From: Malania oleifera
Taxonomy: Eukaryota; Streptophyta; Magnoliopsida; Santalales; Ximeniaceae
Direction of reading: 5' to 3'
Assembly: GCF_029873635.1 (NCBI RefSeq)
Contig: NC_080422.1
Location: 10,199,764-10,263,763 of the forward strand
Length of the DNA stretch: 64,000 nt
Part shown: positions 1 through 11,170 of the stretch, piece by piece
Numbering within the stretch: the first letter of the stretch is position 1
Layout of the letters: every line of letters begins with the position of its first letter
Translations under genes and position numbers: made by a program
Notes under the pieces: model-generated
Database searches by the model: none
What the model was told of the DNA's origin: nothing
The model's input: only the letters and a program-made list of their open reading frames with translations

Positions 1-1239
1 TTATGATAAAAAAGCATCTGTTCAATTGTAAATATATATATATATATTAAATGATGGATTTAAAATTAATTATAATATCTAGAAATTTAACACAATATAT
101 TCAATTTAATTAGTGCACCTGCCCTATAATTCCTATATGTTAGGATAAAACTTAACCCAAGATTTGATGATAAATGCTTATATCTTATCTCTTATAAGAC
201 TCAATAAAAATATGTAAACTCTATTTGAAATTTTACAAACTCGCAAACCTCCTTGAACATATTTTTTCGAGACACTTAAATCTCCCTTGCTAATTTATTG
301 TCAAGTCTAATGAGAAAACATAAACTTTCAAAATCAAATATCCTTTTCTATAAAAATTTTAAAAGTTTTAGAGAGATTTATTTATTTTTACCATATATCA
401 ACAAAGATCTATAAAATTTAAAAAACGTCGTAATAAATCTTACTATTTTCTTTTTTTAATTCTCAAGAGAAATCATTGTTTTCAATCATAATTAATTAAT
501 CACCGTTGGAGTCTTTTAAGCCCTTTATAAATTATCAACAAGTATATTTGTGCACATTAATATAATATGCTTAATGGCATGTGACAATAAATATGAAAAA
601 AAAATTTTTTGAGTAAAGGATATTTTCCAGCGCAGCAATTGGATTTTTCATTTTTGAGTTGACCGGAGCATCTCACGTGCAAGTTGCACGCTCCAAGTCC
701 GTCTTCCACCAGATAGGGTTCACAAACTTTTTAGGGCTCATTATATTGGGGTCCCCCTCACCACCGCCCTCACACGTTGTCTTCAACTCCCTCCGTCGAT
801 TTCTATTCACAGAGAATCAAAAGGAGCGAGCGGGAATTGGCGGCTGCGCACTCCCAAAGTTCTCTTTGACAACCGTCGTTTCCTCAATAATATTAGAGAG
901 AGAAATCACACGCACCCACATATTACAATCTATATATCTATATAGATAGAGAGAAGGGAACAGTTGCGTGCAGTCGCCGGAATATGTGCATGTCGCCCGC
1001 GGATCTGACCGGAAGTAGAACGGAAGAGGGAGAAATATGTGGTATAGCGTTTCCAACGCTATTTCCGAGACGGGCCTGATTTAATATTGCTTCTTTCTTG
1101 ATTTATCATCGATTTAGTGTAAAAAAGCAGTCTTTTTTCCGTGAGAATAGGATCTGTATGCTATAGCTGTTACTCGGTTTTTTCATCAAAAAACTGATTA
1201 GAGAAGAAAACGAGGAGGAGGGAACTGGGTTTTTGTTAG
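1..1239. other. Upstream region of the PP1 gene
   Basis: This stretch is AT-rich from 1 to about 650 and then becomes more GC-rich, as expected of a plant promoter and 5' leader. No convincing coding sequence is present; the short open frames at 659-949 and 817-1056 overlap on opposite strands and resemble nothing known. The GA-rich leader close to the ATG (1201-1225) fits a 5' UTR. A 5' UTR intron cannot be ruled out. Confidence 0.5.
931..946 (+). promoter_or_regulatory. Candidate TATA element of the PP1 promoter
   Basis: A TATATATCTATATAG stretch lies about 295 bp before the PP1 start codon and is followed at once by a GAGAGAAGGGAA tract. Position and composition suit a plant core promoter, but no transcription start is visible from sequence and AT-rich matches are common here. 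Confidence 0.3.
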
Positions 1240-1417
1240 ATGGACGAGGGTTTGCTTGATGATATCATAAGGCGGCTTCTTGACGCGAAGAACGGGCGGA
1301 CGCCCAGGCACGTACAGCTGACGGAAGCGGAAATCCGGCATCTCTGCTTTGCATCTAGGGAGATTTTTCTCAGCCAGCCCAATCTTCTTGAATTGGAGGC
1401 TCCTGTTAAGATTTGTG
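1240..1417 (+). CDS. PP1: PP1 exon 1 (residues 1-59 plus one base)
   Basis: It encodes the N-terminal helix region, starting [15 protein letters not shown] and continuing through [11 protein letters not shown] to [10 protein letters not shown]. The reading frame runs on to a stop at 1441-1443, but the family sequence departs exactly at the GT at 1418. The exon ends after the first base of the Gly codon that opens GDVHG, so the donor is well fixed. Confidence 0.95.
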
Positions 1418-4400
1418 GTAAAAAAGATAACCAAAAGAATTGAAGACTCTTTTACTTTTTCAATTATTTTGGTAATTGCTTGTGTTAGAGTTTCATTGGC
1501 GCACGAGTTGCCTGCTTTTCTTTGCTAGTTCATCGCGATCCATTTGTTTCTAATTTTGTCTATTCCGTTATTGTTTTTCATGATTTTACACTTACGGAGT
1601 GTTCTGGAAGCATGTTTTTTCTTTTAAAAAAAAATATATATTCATATTGGTTTTTTGTTTAATTAGTGTTGTTGATGGAACTCATGTATGCGCATGCATT
1701 CTCTGGCAGTATGGAGGGGTGGAAAGTGTTTCTCGGCAACCGTTATTTGGATTTATATTTTAAAATTGCAACTGGGAACATGAATTTGGAACTGGAAATT
1801 TGAAATAATTTGGATAAAATTCCACACTAATTTGCATTAAAACTCGTGTAAGCTCTCACAATTTTAAATTTGCATTCTCTAATTCATATTTTTTATATGT
1901 ATATATCTAATAGGACTAATCCTGAATCAGTATCATATTTCGAAGGATTTGTTCGTTGGACACAAGCTAATAGTATTCTAAAATCGGGGATAAGATGATG
2001 TCTTAACTCTTTAAGTGGGACTGGTTTCTGTTTGAAACATAAAGACATTCAGATCCCTGGTATGGTTTTTATTAAGAATCTTTATAGCTCAAAGAAATAA
2101 GTCTGATCGATGAAACCTAAGGTGCAATTCAACATATTGATGAAAAATCTGAGAAATTTGCAAAGAGTAAATTACTTGCAAACACTTAACAAGTTGATGA
2201 TATGAAGGTTGTGTGCACCTTGTGCTTAAAACAATGTATTGATACATTTCCTTATTTATCCCAAAATTTCACTTTATTCTGATGAATAGAAACCATCACA
2301 ATTAACTATGAAGTTCCCATCAAGTTCCCTAGGTGCAATACTGTGTGTATCAGGAAAGCTTGTATAGTTCTAAATGATAGTACTAAAACAGTGGCTTTTT
2401 CTGATATACTTATGTTTGTTACTTTCAAATGTATAGTATAACTTCAAAGTGAATGCCTTATGCTCCTCATTTAAAAGAAGGTTTTCACTTTTTTACTTCT
2501 ACATTTTAGCAAGGAGGGATGCTTGTGCACTTCTGATAAATATTTTGACTGTGGCTGTTATTGCCATTCACTTTGTCTTTGTGCCATAAAGTGACCCTGA
2601 GTCGCTTTTACTGGAATTTGTTTAATTGGTGGAACTATATACTTGGTTTTGGTTGATGAAATATTTCTTCCAAGAAAGGACTGTTTTTAATTTTAAGGAA
2701 ATAAACACTGAAGGGAAGAAGTCAATATTTTTGTCTTCAAAAATTGATTTCCTTGGAAATGGGGAATTTCGAGTGTAGTGTCGTCAGAGGGGGGTTTACT
2801 CCCGTTTTGCATTTATTTATTTTTTTATTTTTATGCCTGACTATGCTATTGAATCTTTGTTCTTTTTTGTGGATTGCTCCATAATAGTGCTTTTTTCTCT
2901 TCTTTTCTTTTCTTTTCTTTTCTTTTCTTTCTTCTTCTTCTTCTTCTTCTTATTCTTCTTCTTTTTTTTTAATGATTTTTTTTTTGGGGGGGGGGGGGGA
3001 GCTGTCCTCTTAACTTTCCCTTTCATATCTCCCATTTTTTTTTTTAGATTGGTTGTGACTGGTGAGGGTTAATGTACCCTAGAATGGGTGGTGAATTTGA
3101 TGGCCACTGGTTTTCTGAGCTTCAATGAAATTTACAATGGCTGTTTGGTAGGTTTGTAGAGTGTTTACCTGTTCAGGCCTCCTTAGGTCTCAGGGACACC
3201 ATTGGCCATTTATGGGGGTATTTAAGATTTTATAGAGGACATATTGGGCCTTGAAGTAGGCCAATTTTATGCGCTGCCTAAATTTCAGGCAGGCCTGTTT
3301 TTATGGTCTGGAAGCCTTTTTGGCCCTGGACAAGCCTGCAGATCCCTACAGAGGTTTTCTGTTCCTCTACCCTACTGCCTAGGCATTCACAATAGCAAGT
3401 GGCTATGCCCCTTGTGTCCTTTTTGATGCTCATGGCATCATTTTCCAGCCTATTAATATTCTTCTTTGCATGCCAAGAATTGGTTTGGAACCTTTCTTTT
3501 TGAGTGGGCTGGTTCTCTAATCACCACCATTGATGATAGTGTTAAGCTTGGCTGCGAATGACACTTCAGCTGGGTGGCTGAGCGCAAATCAATTTCTGTA
3601 ACTTCAGTACTTTATGCACTTTGTTTGTAAGGTTTGTATTGACCCATGGCATTAGGACTTGTATGTTTTTAATACATTTTGGTTTGTAAATGTCTGTTTT
3701 CTGGGCAATGATTAAATTTATGATGTGGATGGTATGATATGCATGTTTGCTAATTTACTGCAAGTTCTTAGTTGCTTTAATTTTTTCAACACAAGCACGG
3801 TGATGTAATTTTAAGAAAGATCATTGTTGATGCCATTCTTAACATCCAAGGATGTTGGTGGTAGTGATGAAGGGCAAAACAAACTTTTTATTGAGTATTT
3901 GCTGTGGTTTGGATGTTTTAGGATAGTTCTGGGCATTTGACATCCAACTTGTATATAATGCTGAGGAATATTAGTGACATGCATGCATAACTAATTTTCA
4001 AAATGTAAAATTTGGCATTTTTGTGTATGTGACAGTGTAACTAAATTGTACCCCCCACCGGTTTACAGAGGGGCTTTGATATCTTACTCTAAAGTTGACA
4101 CTAGATTGGATCTGGTCAAGGCATTGTAATTGTGTTTGTCAGTATAATAAATAAGTGTGCTTAGGGACTTATGGGCCCATAGCTACAATGGTGTTTTGAC
4201 TCCACGTAGGTGGAAACGATGCTACTGTTTGGTTGCCAGAATGAAAATGAACTGATTGACCTGCTATTGTGTAAAGTTTGTGCTTCTACTTTCAAATTGA
4301 ATGATAATTCATTATTTGTGGACATTATGTTTGGTCATCCTTGTCTTAGCGGCTCTTGGCTTCAATTATGTAGCTTTCCTCGTTGAGAGTGGTTCTACTG

Positions 4401-7400
4401 CTATAAAGGAATAGGGGCATTTTAGAGCCATTAACATGACCCAAACTAGTTGTTTGTCCTCTGTGGTGCATGTAAAAACTTGTTCAAAGTAAAGATTCTG
4501 AAGTAATCTTGAAAAATATTGGAAATTAGTGAGATTCATGAATTCTTGACCAGAATGTATTTGAAATAAATTGCAGAGATTTGGTATGTTTTAGGTATTC
4601 CGAAGGATATTACTCAGTGGAGTCTGCTAAAAATCAGAAGGTTTAGGTACTTTCTCAGTGTAAATGAGAGGCTAAGGACAACCGTCCATAATAAATGTGA
4701 ATTGAGTGTTGAACGTTTAAGGGCATAAAAAGATTTAGAATCAATTGGAATTTTAATTTTAAATGGGAAATATGGGCAGGCAGAGAATATAGTGTTAAGG
4801 GTATCTCATGGGGTGTAGATTTTGTGGGACTAAGATTGTGTCATATGTTTCCTTAATCTTTATTAATAAATAACTCTTATTTTAACTCATGAAGATTGCA
4901 ATGCATCTTAAGAATGAAATCAAACCTAAACTAAAAGATATAGGTTATGCTTCAAAAGAAGCTTGATTAGTGTTGGAAACTAATAGATTATGTTCTTCAA
5001 ATTCTGTAGATGAGGATTGGGATAATGTTTAATTTTGCACTAAGAAAGTTCAGAAAGGAAAGGGCAACTAGTGTTGAATACTAAGAGATTGCTGGATAAT
5101 AAAACTGGGATCACTTATGGAGAAGTGCTTTTCTGAAAAATAGTGCTGAATTTAATAACTGTTGAACTGAAAAAAAATACTAAAGTCATAAGTGATGTGT
5201 ATTTTTGTCTAAAAATAAATGCTGATTAAATAAGTGGTGTTTGGATACTCAGTTTTATTACAAGTGTTGTACTTATCCATTATAATTATATTATTATATT
5301 ATTATATTTCAACTTATAATTAATATATTATAATATATAAACAAAATGATATATGATTATTAAATTACATAATAGGAATTTTATTTAATAATTCATATTT
5401 GTAATTAATAAATTCTAATTAGTATTTTTAATTAACATATTAATATTTACTAATTAACAATTTAATTAATATAGGGTGGAGGTCTGTATTATTATTACAG
5501 TTTAAATAATAATATTTTAAGTTCTTAATACCTTTTATATATTAGATATAATACATGATAATACAACATATATAATTATTATTTATGTTAGTAATACTAT
5601 TATTACTTAAATTAACGTTTTTAGTTAATGTTATTTATTGTTATTATTTTTCAAATTTTGAAATACTGTTTAATTATTAATCAGATAATATGATGAATTA
5701 TTAATAAATAATAACAATTTCAGATTTTAGAGGAGGAAGGCAGCGACTGTGAGGGATGGCCACAGATCTGGATGAGGCTCGTGCATGAAGTTGTATTTTA
5801 TATTTAGATTGAGGGAGAGTTGACAGTAGAGGAGGAGGCTGCATGAGGCGGAAAGGCGGAGGCCGCAGTGGAGGAGCAGCATCATGCATTTTCATGGAGC
5901 AGAGAGCAAGAGAGGGAGACGAGAGTGGTGGAGATAAAAAAGGAGAGGCAAATTACCATCATGCTCCCTTTACCGTTATGCCACCACCTACAAACAGTTG
6001 CCACTTATAAGTGGACAGCCGCAATCCCAACTGACTTCTCTAAACCCACTTAAAAAATAGAAACTGGTTCTAAAGTAGTAGTTTTTCCAACAAGTACTTG
6101 TTTTTGTACAAATACTTATTTTAAGTGAAAGTGCTATATGCATTTTTTCTGAAGTGCTGCCAAATGTTATGTAGCAGATTATGCAGCTTGTGCTCTCTTA
6201 ATACTTTAAATGAAGACAATAAAAATATTTAAATTAGAAAGAAGTTCAGAAAGCATTCAAAACCAAACAGTGTTTCTCTAATGTATGGCTGTAAATTCAG
6301 TTTTGTTAGCTATAGCAATCAGGAATTTTATATCAGAAATTTACTTCAGTACTGTTGAGGTGATTTATTTTAATTGTACTTTTTTTCAATTGCTTTTTGA
6401 CAGGAGATGTTCATGGTCAATATTCTGATCTTCTACGATTATTTGAGTACGGTGGGTTCCCGCCTAAGGCAAACTATTTATTCCTGGGGGACTATGTTGA
6501 TCGTGGTAAGCAGAGCGTAGAGACAATATGCCTTCTTCTTGCGTACAAGATCAAGTACAAGGAAAATTTCTTTCTTCTTAGGGGCAACCATGAATGTGCT
6601 TCTATCAATCGTATATATGGGTTTTATGATGAATGTAAGAGGAGGTTTAATGTCCGCCTCTGGAAGACATTTACAGATTGCTTTAACTGCCTGCCTGTCG
6701 CAGCCCTTATCGATGAGAAGATCATTTGTATGCATGGAGGATTATCTCCTGACTTGAAAAACTTGGATCAGATCAGGAATATTGCTCGCCCAGTTGATGT
6801 ACCAGATCAGGGACTTCTCTGTGATTTATTATGGGCTGACCCTGATAAAGATGTTGAAGGCTGGGGAGAAAATGACAGGGGTGTTTCATACACATTTGGG
6901 GCTGACAAGGTTACTGAATTCCTTCAGAAACATGACCTTGATCTCATCTGCCGAGCTCACCAGGTAAATGTAACTTGAACCAATGTTTGTGGGTTTTGGA
7001 TCATGAATTGTGCATGTGTTTTGTGCGCTTTGTTGTACATTTTTATATACGCTGATGAAGATGATACAGGCATTCATATTGATTTATTCAATGTGTGGTC
7101 ATTTAAGTGGTTGAACTAAGTGGTCGTCTGGTATAGCTGTAGTGGCAGCTTCTGGTTTGAATTTTAGCAGAATCAGAGTGGCTGATCCTCTAAAAGGTGC
7201 TCCCATAAAAAGCAACAGCATTGACGACTACCAAATAATGCCTTAAGTAACCTCAGGGCCCATTTAGTTAAGGATCATAAAGGAGTTTCTGTATTGTTGT
7301 TTTTGAAAATGAAAACAAGGGGTTTTATCATGTATGTTTTATGCTAAATCATGCACTTGGTGAAATGTTTTCGAAATTGTTCCCGAAAATGAGAACTGTA

Positions 7401-10400
7401 GAGCTGTGTTTGGTTAAGGTTGATTTAAGTAGCAATTTGTCAATAAAACCATAATAATTGTTATTATTATTAGTATTATTGTCATTATTGTTAATACTAT
7501 TATTATTAAAAGGAGATGCATAGCTCATATTCTGTTTTTTTTTAATTGTAGTATTGTATCCAGAAACTGTATCTGAAGACACACGAAACATATTATAAGT
7601 GTTTCCTGAAAACTTGTATTTCTTAGGGATGTTTTTGGATACTTCTCTTAAAATGATTTTTCCAAAACACCTGAGCAGACACGAAGTTTGTGTATTCTTT
7701 TTATCCTGCATTTTTGGATACAAAAGAATATATTCAAAACCTTAACTAAACGGGCATGCCCTTATTATTTGAAAGTTTTAACTCAACTACAAGTTGTGAT
7801 AAACATTTTAAAAGCGGAAAAAATTACGTTAGAACATTAAAATCAAATTTTACATTAAGAACAAAAAAGACTACAAACTAGGTCCTGTTAGTGCATTGCT
7901 TGTGGTGTTTGGTTATCAATAGTTAACATATCTATTTTACAAGCAGTAGTGTTATGGTTAGTGAGTGTTTGCTCGTAGCGTAAATTTTTTTTTAATGCTT
8001 GTGTGGACTCTTTCTCTGCTTTAATATATTTCTGCTTGCAAGCTGCATCTGTAGACCTGGATATGATGTCATTGACTTTGTTTTTTTTTTTTTTTTTTTT
8101 CCTTTTTTTAAAAAAGTTGGAGTGGCTCTGACATGTAATGTTTTTTAAAAAATATAACTTAGGTTGCAAAACATTTGACCCTTTTGTTTGTTAGAAATGG
8201 GATTTCTTGGTTTTACCCCATACTGGCATTTACATCTAGGTATACATTTGAGTTTCTTTCTCCACAAGGTTTTTTTTTTTTTTTTTTGTTCCTTTTTCCT
8301 TTTTGAGAAAGGGTGGGGGTAAATGTTGATTCTGGCTCAGTTTCTGCAGTTCTTTAGGGCCCCCTTCGCTCTGTATGTGTGTGTGTGCTCTACTTTTCCA
8401 TACCAATAACTTTTAGAGTTCTCTTTTGAAATGTTCTGGATAATTGACAATTTAATCATATAGAGGTATTCTATATTTAAAAATACTCACTGTGGATTGG
8501 GTATTTTATTTGTTTCTTAATTTAATTATATAGTTGTCGGCAATGGCCTCTGTGATGAAATTTCATTTGTTTCCTGGAGGCCACTTGGTATCATTAATTT
8601 GGTGGATGCTTCAGACTAAGTTCGTGGTAGTAGGTTCTATTGATGACAGGTTTTCAATTTTCCAAATTCAAATTCCAAGCTGGTGCGATATTAATTTCTT
8701 TAGAAAAACTAGGGCTCATATCAAGATATGAATGATTGGTTTAATTGGTTCCAGTTTAGCATCTATACTAGTAATAGAAATGGGATCCCTTTGAAGTTTG
8801 TTTGGTTTTTTTATTTCCCAAAGCATCCCTTAGGTTATTTTTGGTTTGCGGAATGCTTATTCCTATGAATAGACAAAAAATTATGTTGTTAGAATAAAGC
8901 AAATAACAATGCGAAACTTTTTGTCAGCCCATAATAAGGAATAGAAAAGGAATAACTATTCCTAGTTTCAATATGGGAATGTCTCCTTTCTTATTCCATG
9001 TTGAATGAAAAAATAAGGAACATACAAGGAATGACTATTACCTCTACTTCCGAATTTTACAGTATATTGCATCTTATTTCAAGGAACTGCTATTTTGCTG
9101 AACGTGATGTTAGCTTTTCTAATCCCCTGGTTTTAATTGTTAAATGACTATTACCATAATTGAATAAGGTTTAATTTGTAAATCTATAGGTGAATCTCTA
9201 AATTTAAAACCTTCCTTAGCTGCATCCTCACCTTTTCCAAATTATACTTTTCTTTCTGGTAAATTTCATGCTACGCCTCTCTTTTATCTTTTTTTTTTTA
9301 ATGTAAATGCAATCCCATGTATAGTGCTCTATGCACCGTCCAACCCCTACTGACATGAATTTCAATTGTACGGTTACTGATAAAAATGTAATCATTTCCT
9401 TGAATGCAAATTCCCGCCGCGGGGGGTGAGGGAGGGGACTGTGTACTTGTGTAGCATGCTATCATGTATGATATGCATGCAACAACAGTAACAAGAAAAA
9501 GCCTTAAGTCCAACTAGGTAGGGTTAGCTATATGAAGTCTTTTTCGTCTATTCACCTGATTGAGAGCATTTTCCTCTAAATTAAGAGCTATTAAATCCTT
9601 CCTCACTACCTATTTCAGGTTATTTTAGGTTTACTCCTACATCTTTTAATACCAGAAACAATAACTAAAACTCACTGGTGTGCTACTAGGCTTGCGTTTA
9701 AATGCCCAGACCATCTAAGCTTCCTCTCTCTTAACTTGTCTTCAACTAGTGCTATGTCTAGTTTATTGTGTATATGTTCGTTCCTTAATTTATCTTTTAA
9801 TGTTATACTACTCATCCACCTTAACATTCACATTTCGAAAACTTTTATTTTTGTATATGTTCCTTAGTTGCCCAACATTCTGATCCATAAAACATGGCTG
9901 GCTTTATGGCTGTGTCATACAACATGTCTGACACACTCTATTTTACCCAACCTGCTTTAACTTTATGTGTTACATTCTCTTCAATTTTCCTTGCTGCTTG
10001 CATAATAAATCTAAGATATAGAAATAGCGCTATTAATTTCTTGATTATTTAGTTTAATCCTCTCTCCGTTACTTTTCCATATATTACTGAGCTTTCATTT
10101 CATATATTCTGTCTTATCCTACTTATGATGTGCATGCAAGTGGTTCTAAATTCCTAAACACTGAGCTTCACCTATGGATATGTATAAAATGTGAATCATG
10201 GTTGAATCCTCTTTTTAAGCCAATCTCTGCTCTGATTATGACCAAAGTTGTCAAATAGTGGAACTTGATGTTATTCATCTAAACAAGAGAAGGGTATTAA
10301 GTTATTTTTCTGCTCATCTACTTTCAAAAGTAGGATTTTGTGCATTTGTATTGGCACTGCAATAGCATGCTATGGCAAACCAGTTTTATGCGACAAAATT

Positions 10401-11170
10401 GTTCTCAAATTAATGCTTTTATGTGCTTTTATCTTGGCCATGACATTATCAGGTTGTCGAAGATGGGTATGAGTTCTTTGCAAGGCGACAGCTGGTGACC
10501 ATATTTTCTGCACCAAATTATTGTGGTGAGTTTGATAATGCTGGTGCAATGATGAGTGTGGACGATACATTGACGTGCTCCTTTCAGATTTTGAAAGCCT
10601 CTGAAAAGAAAGGAAAAGTAGGATTTGGCAACATGTTGAGACCAGGAACACCTCCTCATAAGGTACAAAACCCTTACAGCATTATGAAGGCACCAAAACT
10701 TTAGGAGTTATATGAAAGGAAAGGCACAATGTCATTGTTGATATGTGAATGCAATATTTTAATGTTCAGTTCCCTTCTGGTGCTGCAGTGAATGCAGTGG
10801 TCTGTCCATGCTGTGTAATGACCTCTTTCATGAGGCCGTGGACAGGTGGTTGTGACTATTAATTCCATGACTTGTAGTAGATTGCTGGTAGTGTACTAAA
10901 AAGACTTGTAAGTTGTAAAGCAGGATTTGGAATAGTTGAAAGTTTTTAATTATGACTGTCCATTGCTTTTGATTACTAAATGGTTGGGGTATTCTATTCT
11001 GCTAATCTCTTGAAGTGATTACTGTTGCATGGGAGTCATTTGCACACTATATGACAAAGCTGGTCCTTAACCAGTTTCTTTACAATATTAAGCTATGCCT
11101 TTTTCCTGAAGTCTTTAGTGTGACTTGAGTTTTAACTCCCTGCCTTTTGTTACAGGGTGGGAAGGGTTGA
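1240..11170 (+). CDS. PP1: Serine/threonine protein phosphatase PP1 catalytic subunit (TOPP type), complete four-exon gene
   Basis: The enzyme removes phosphate from Ser/Thr residues using a two-metal centre; regulatory subunits direct it in nucleus and cytoplasm. I assign exons 1240-1417, 6404-6963, 10453-10662 and 11156-11170, all with GT..AG junctions, giving 320 residues (the family usually has about 310-330). Visible PPP motifs are GDVHG (residues 60-64), GDYVDRG (from residue 88), GNHE (from residue 120) and RAHQ (residues 243-246). The [11 protein letters not shown] loop in exon 3 is typical of PP1 and toxin-binding. By alignment with human PP1 the metal and catalytic residues D61, H63, D89, N121, H170 and H245 all look present. 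The start is the first ATG of a family-typical [14 protein letters not shown]. Introns are about 5.0, 3.5 and 0.5 kb. No disabling change was seen, so the gene is probably functional. Confidence 0.97.
1418..6403 (+). other. PP1 intron 1 (about 5.0 kb)
   Basis: Ordinary T-rich plant intron sequence with no exon-like coding signal. It contains a pyrimidine/poly-G simple-repeat tract (2890-2999), a strongly AT-rich block (about 5270-5700) and a purine-rich patch (about 5720-5945) whose short open frames look accidental. The acceptor is TTTTTGACAG at 6394-6403. Confidence 0.8.
2890..2999. repeat. (TTTTC)n / (TTC)n / poly-T / poly-G simple repeat
   Basis: Consecutive TTTTC units, TTC units, a T run and then about 14 G in a row make one low-complexity block inside PP1 intron 1. 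The open frames on both strands here encode only runs of Phe or Lys and are artefacts. Confidence 0.9.
6404..6963 (+). CDS. PP1: PP1 exon 2 (catalytic core)
   Basis: This 560-bp exon carries most of the catalytic domain: [43 protein letters not shown], the [10 protein letters not shown] segment, WADPD and, last, RAHQ. It begins two bases into the shared Gly codon and ends exactly after codon 246, followed by the donor GTAAAT. All metal-ligand positions except those supplied by exon 1 fall here. Confidence 0.97.
7256..7761. mobile_element. MITE-like element with terminal inverted repeats in PP1 intron 2
   Basis: The left end GGGCCCATTTAGTTAAGG is mirrored by the right end CCTTAACTAAACGGGCATGCCC, with a common core of about 16 bp and one mismatch. 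The spacing of about 500 bp and absence of coding capacity fit a non-autonomous DNA transposon. Bordering trinucleotides are TCA (left) and TTA (right), which could be a decayed TWA duplication of PIF/Harbinger type. No clear 8-bp hAT duplication is visible, so the superfamily remains open. Confidence 0.65.
9478..10140 (-). mobile_element. RTE-clade LINE fragment (3' end), in PP1 intron 2
   Basis: Read on the minus strand this is the C-terminal part of a plant RTE retrotransposon ORF and its 3' end. It begins near a KTEYMK-like segment (about 10110). It then matches the family stretch containing the reverse complements of CATGGCTGG, CCATCTAAGCTTCC and CTTAAGTCCAACTAGGTAGGG, ending in a TTG/TTA-rich tail at about 9478-9500. 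Many stops and indels show that it is old and inactive. The 5' part is missing, as is usual for truncated LINE insertions. Confidence 0.85.
10453..10662 (+). CDS. PP1: PP1 exon 3
   Basis: Seventy codons beginning VVEDGYEFF, through [19 protein letters not shown] and [15 protein letters not shown], to PGTPPHK. The exon starts and ends in phase 0. Reading on past the donor would give a different tail, [13 protein letters not shown] and stop (10663-10704), so intron retention would change only the C-terminus. Confidence 0.95.
11156..11170 (+). CDS. PP1: PP1 exon 4 (terminal Gly-Gly-Lys-Gly and stop)
   Basis: After the acceptor TTGTTACAG come GGT GGG AAG GGT TGA. Plant PP1 proteins commonly end PPHKGGKG, which this exon supplies exactly in phase. 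The 493-bp intron 3 (10663-11155) has no other content. The 3' UTR must follow; a possible AATAAA poly(A) signal lies at 11700-11705. Confidence 0.88.
   Translation, partial: GGKG

Larger units (their letters stand above)
6964..10452 (+). other. PP1 intron 2 (about 3.5 kb)
   Basis: The intron holds a MITE-like inverted-repeat element (7256-7761), poly-T tracts (about 8079-8101 and 8271-8288) and a reverse-strand RTE LINE remnant (about 9478-10140). The rest has no recognisable content. The acceptor is ATTATCAG just before 10453. Confidence 0.8.

Noticed and set aside
659-1056. Two overlapping open frames upstream of PP1
   Set aside because: They lie on opposite strands, are under 100 codons, match no family I know and fall in the promoter/leader region.
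2833-3072. Phe-rich and Lys-rich open frames in PP1 intron 1
   Set aside because: They are translations of a pyrimidine simple repeat on either strand.
5106-6165. Possible 1-kb non-autonomous element bounded by AAGTGCT phrases
   Set aside because: Phrases such as GAAGTGCTTTTCTGAAAAAT and TTTTTTCTGAAGTGCTGCC recur at both sides, but I could not define inverted ends or a target duplication.
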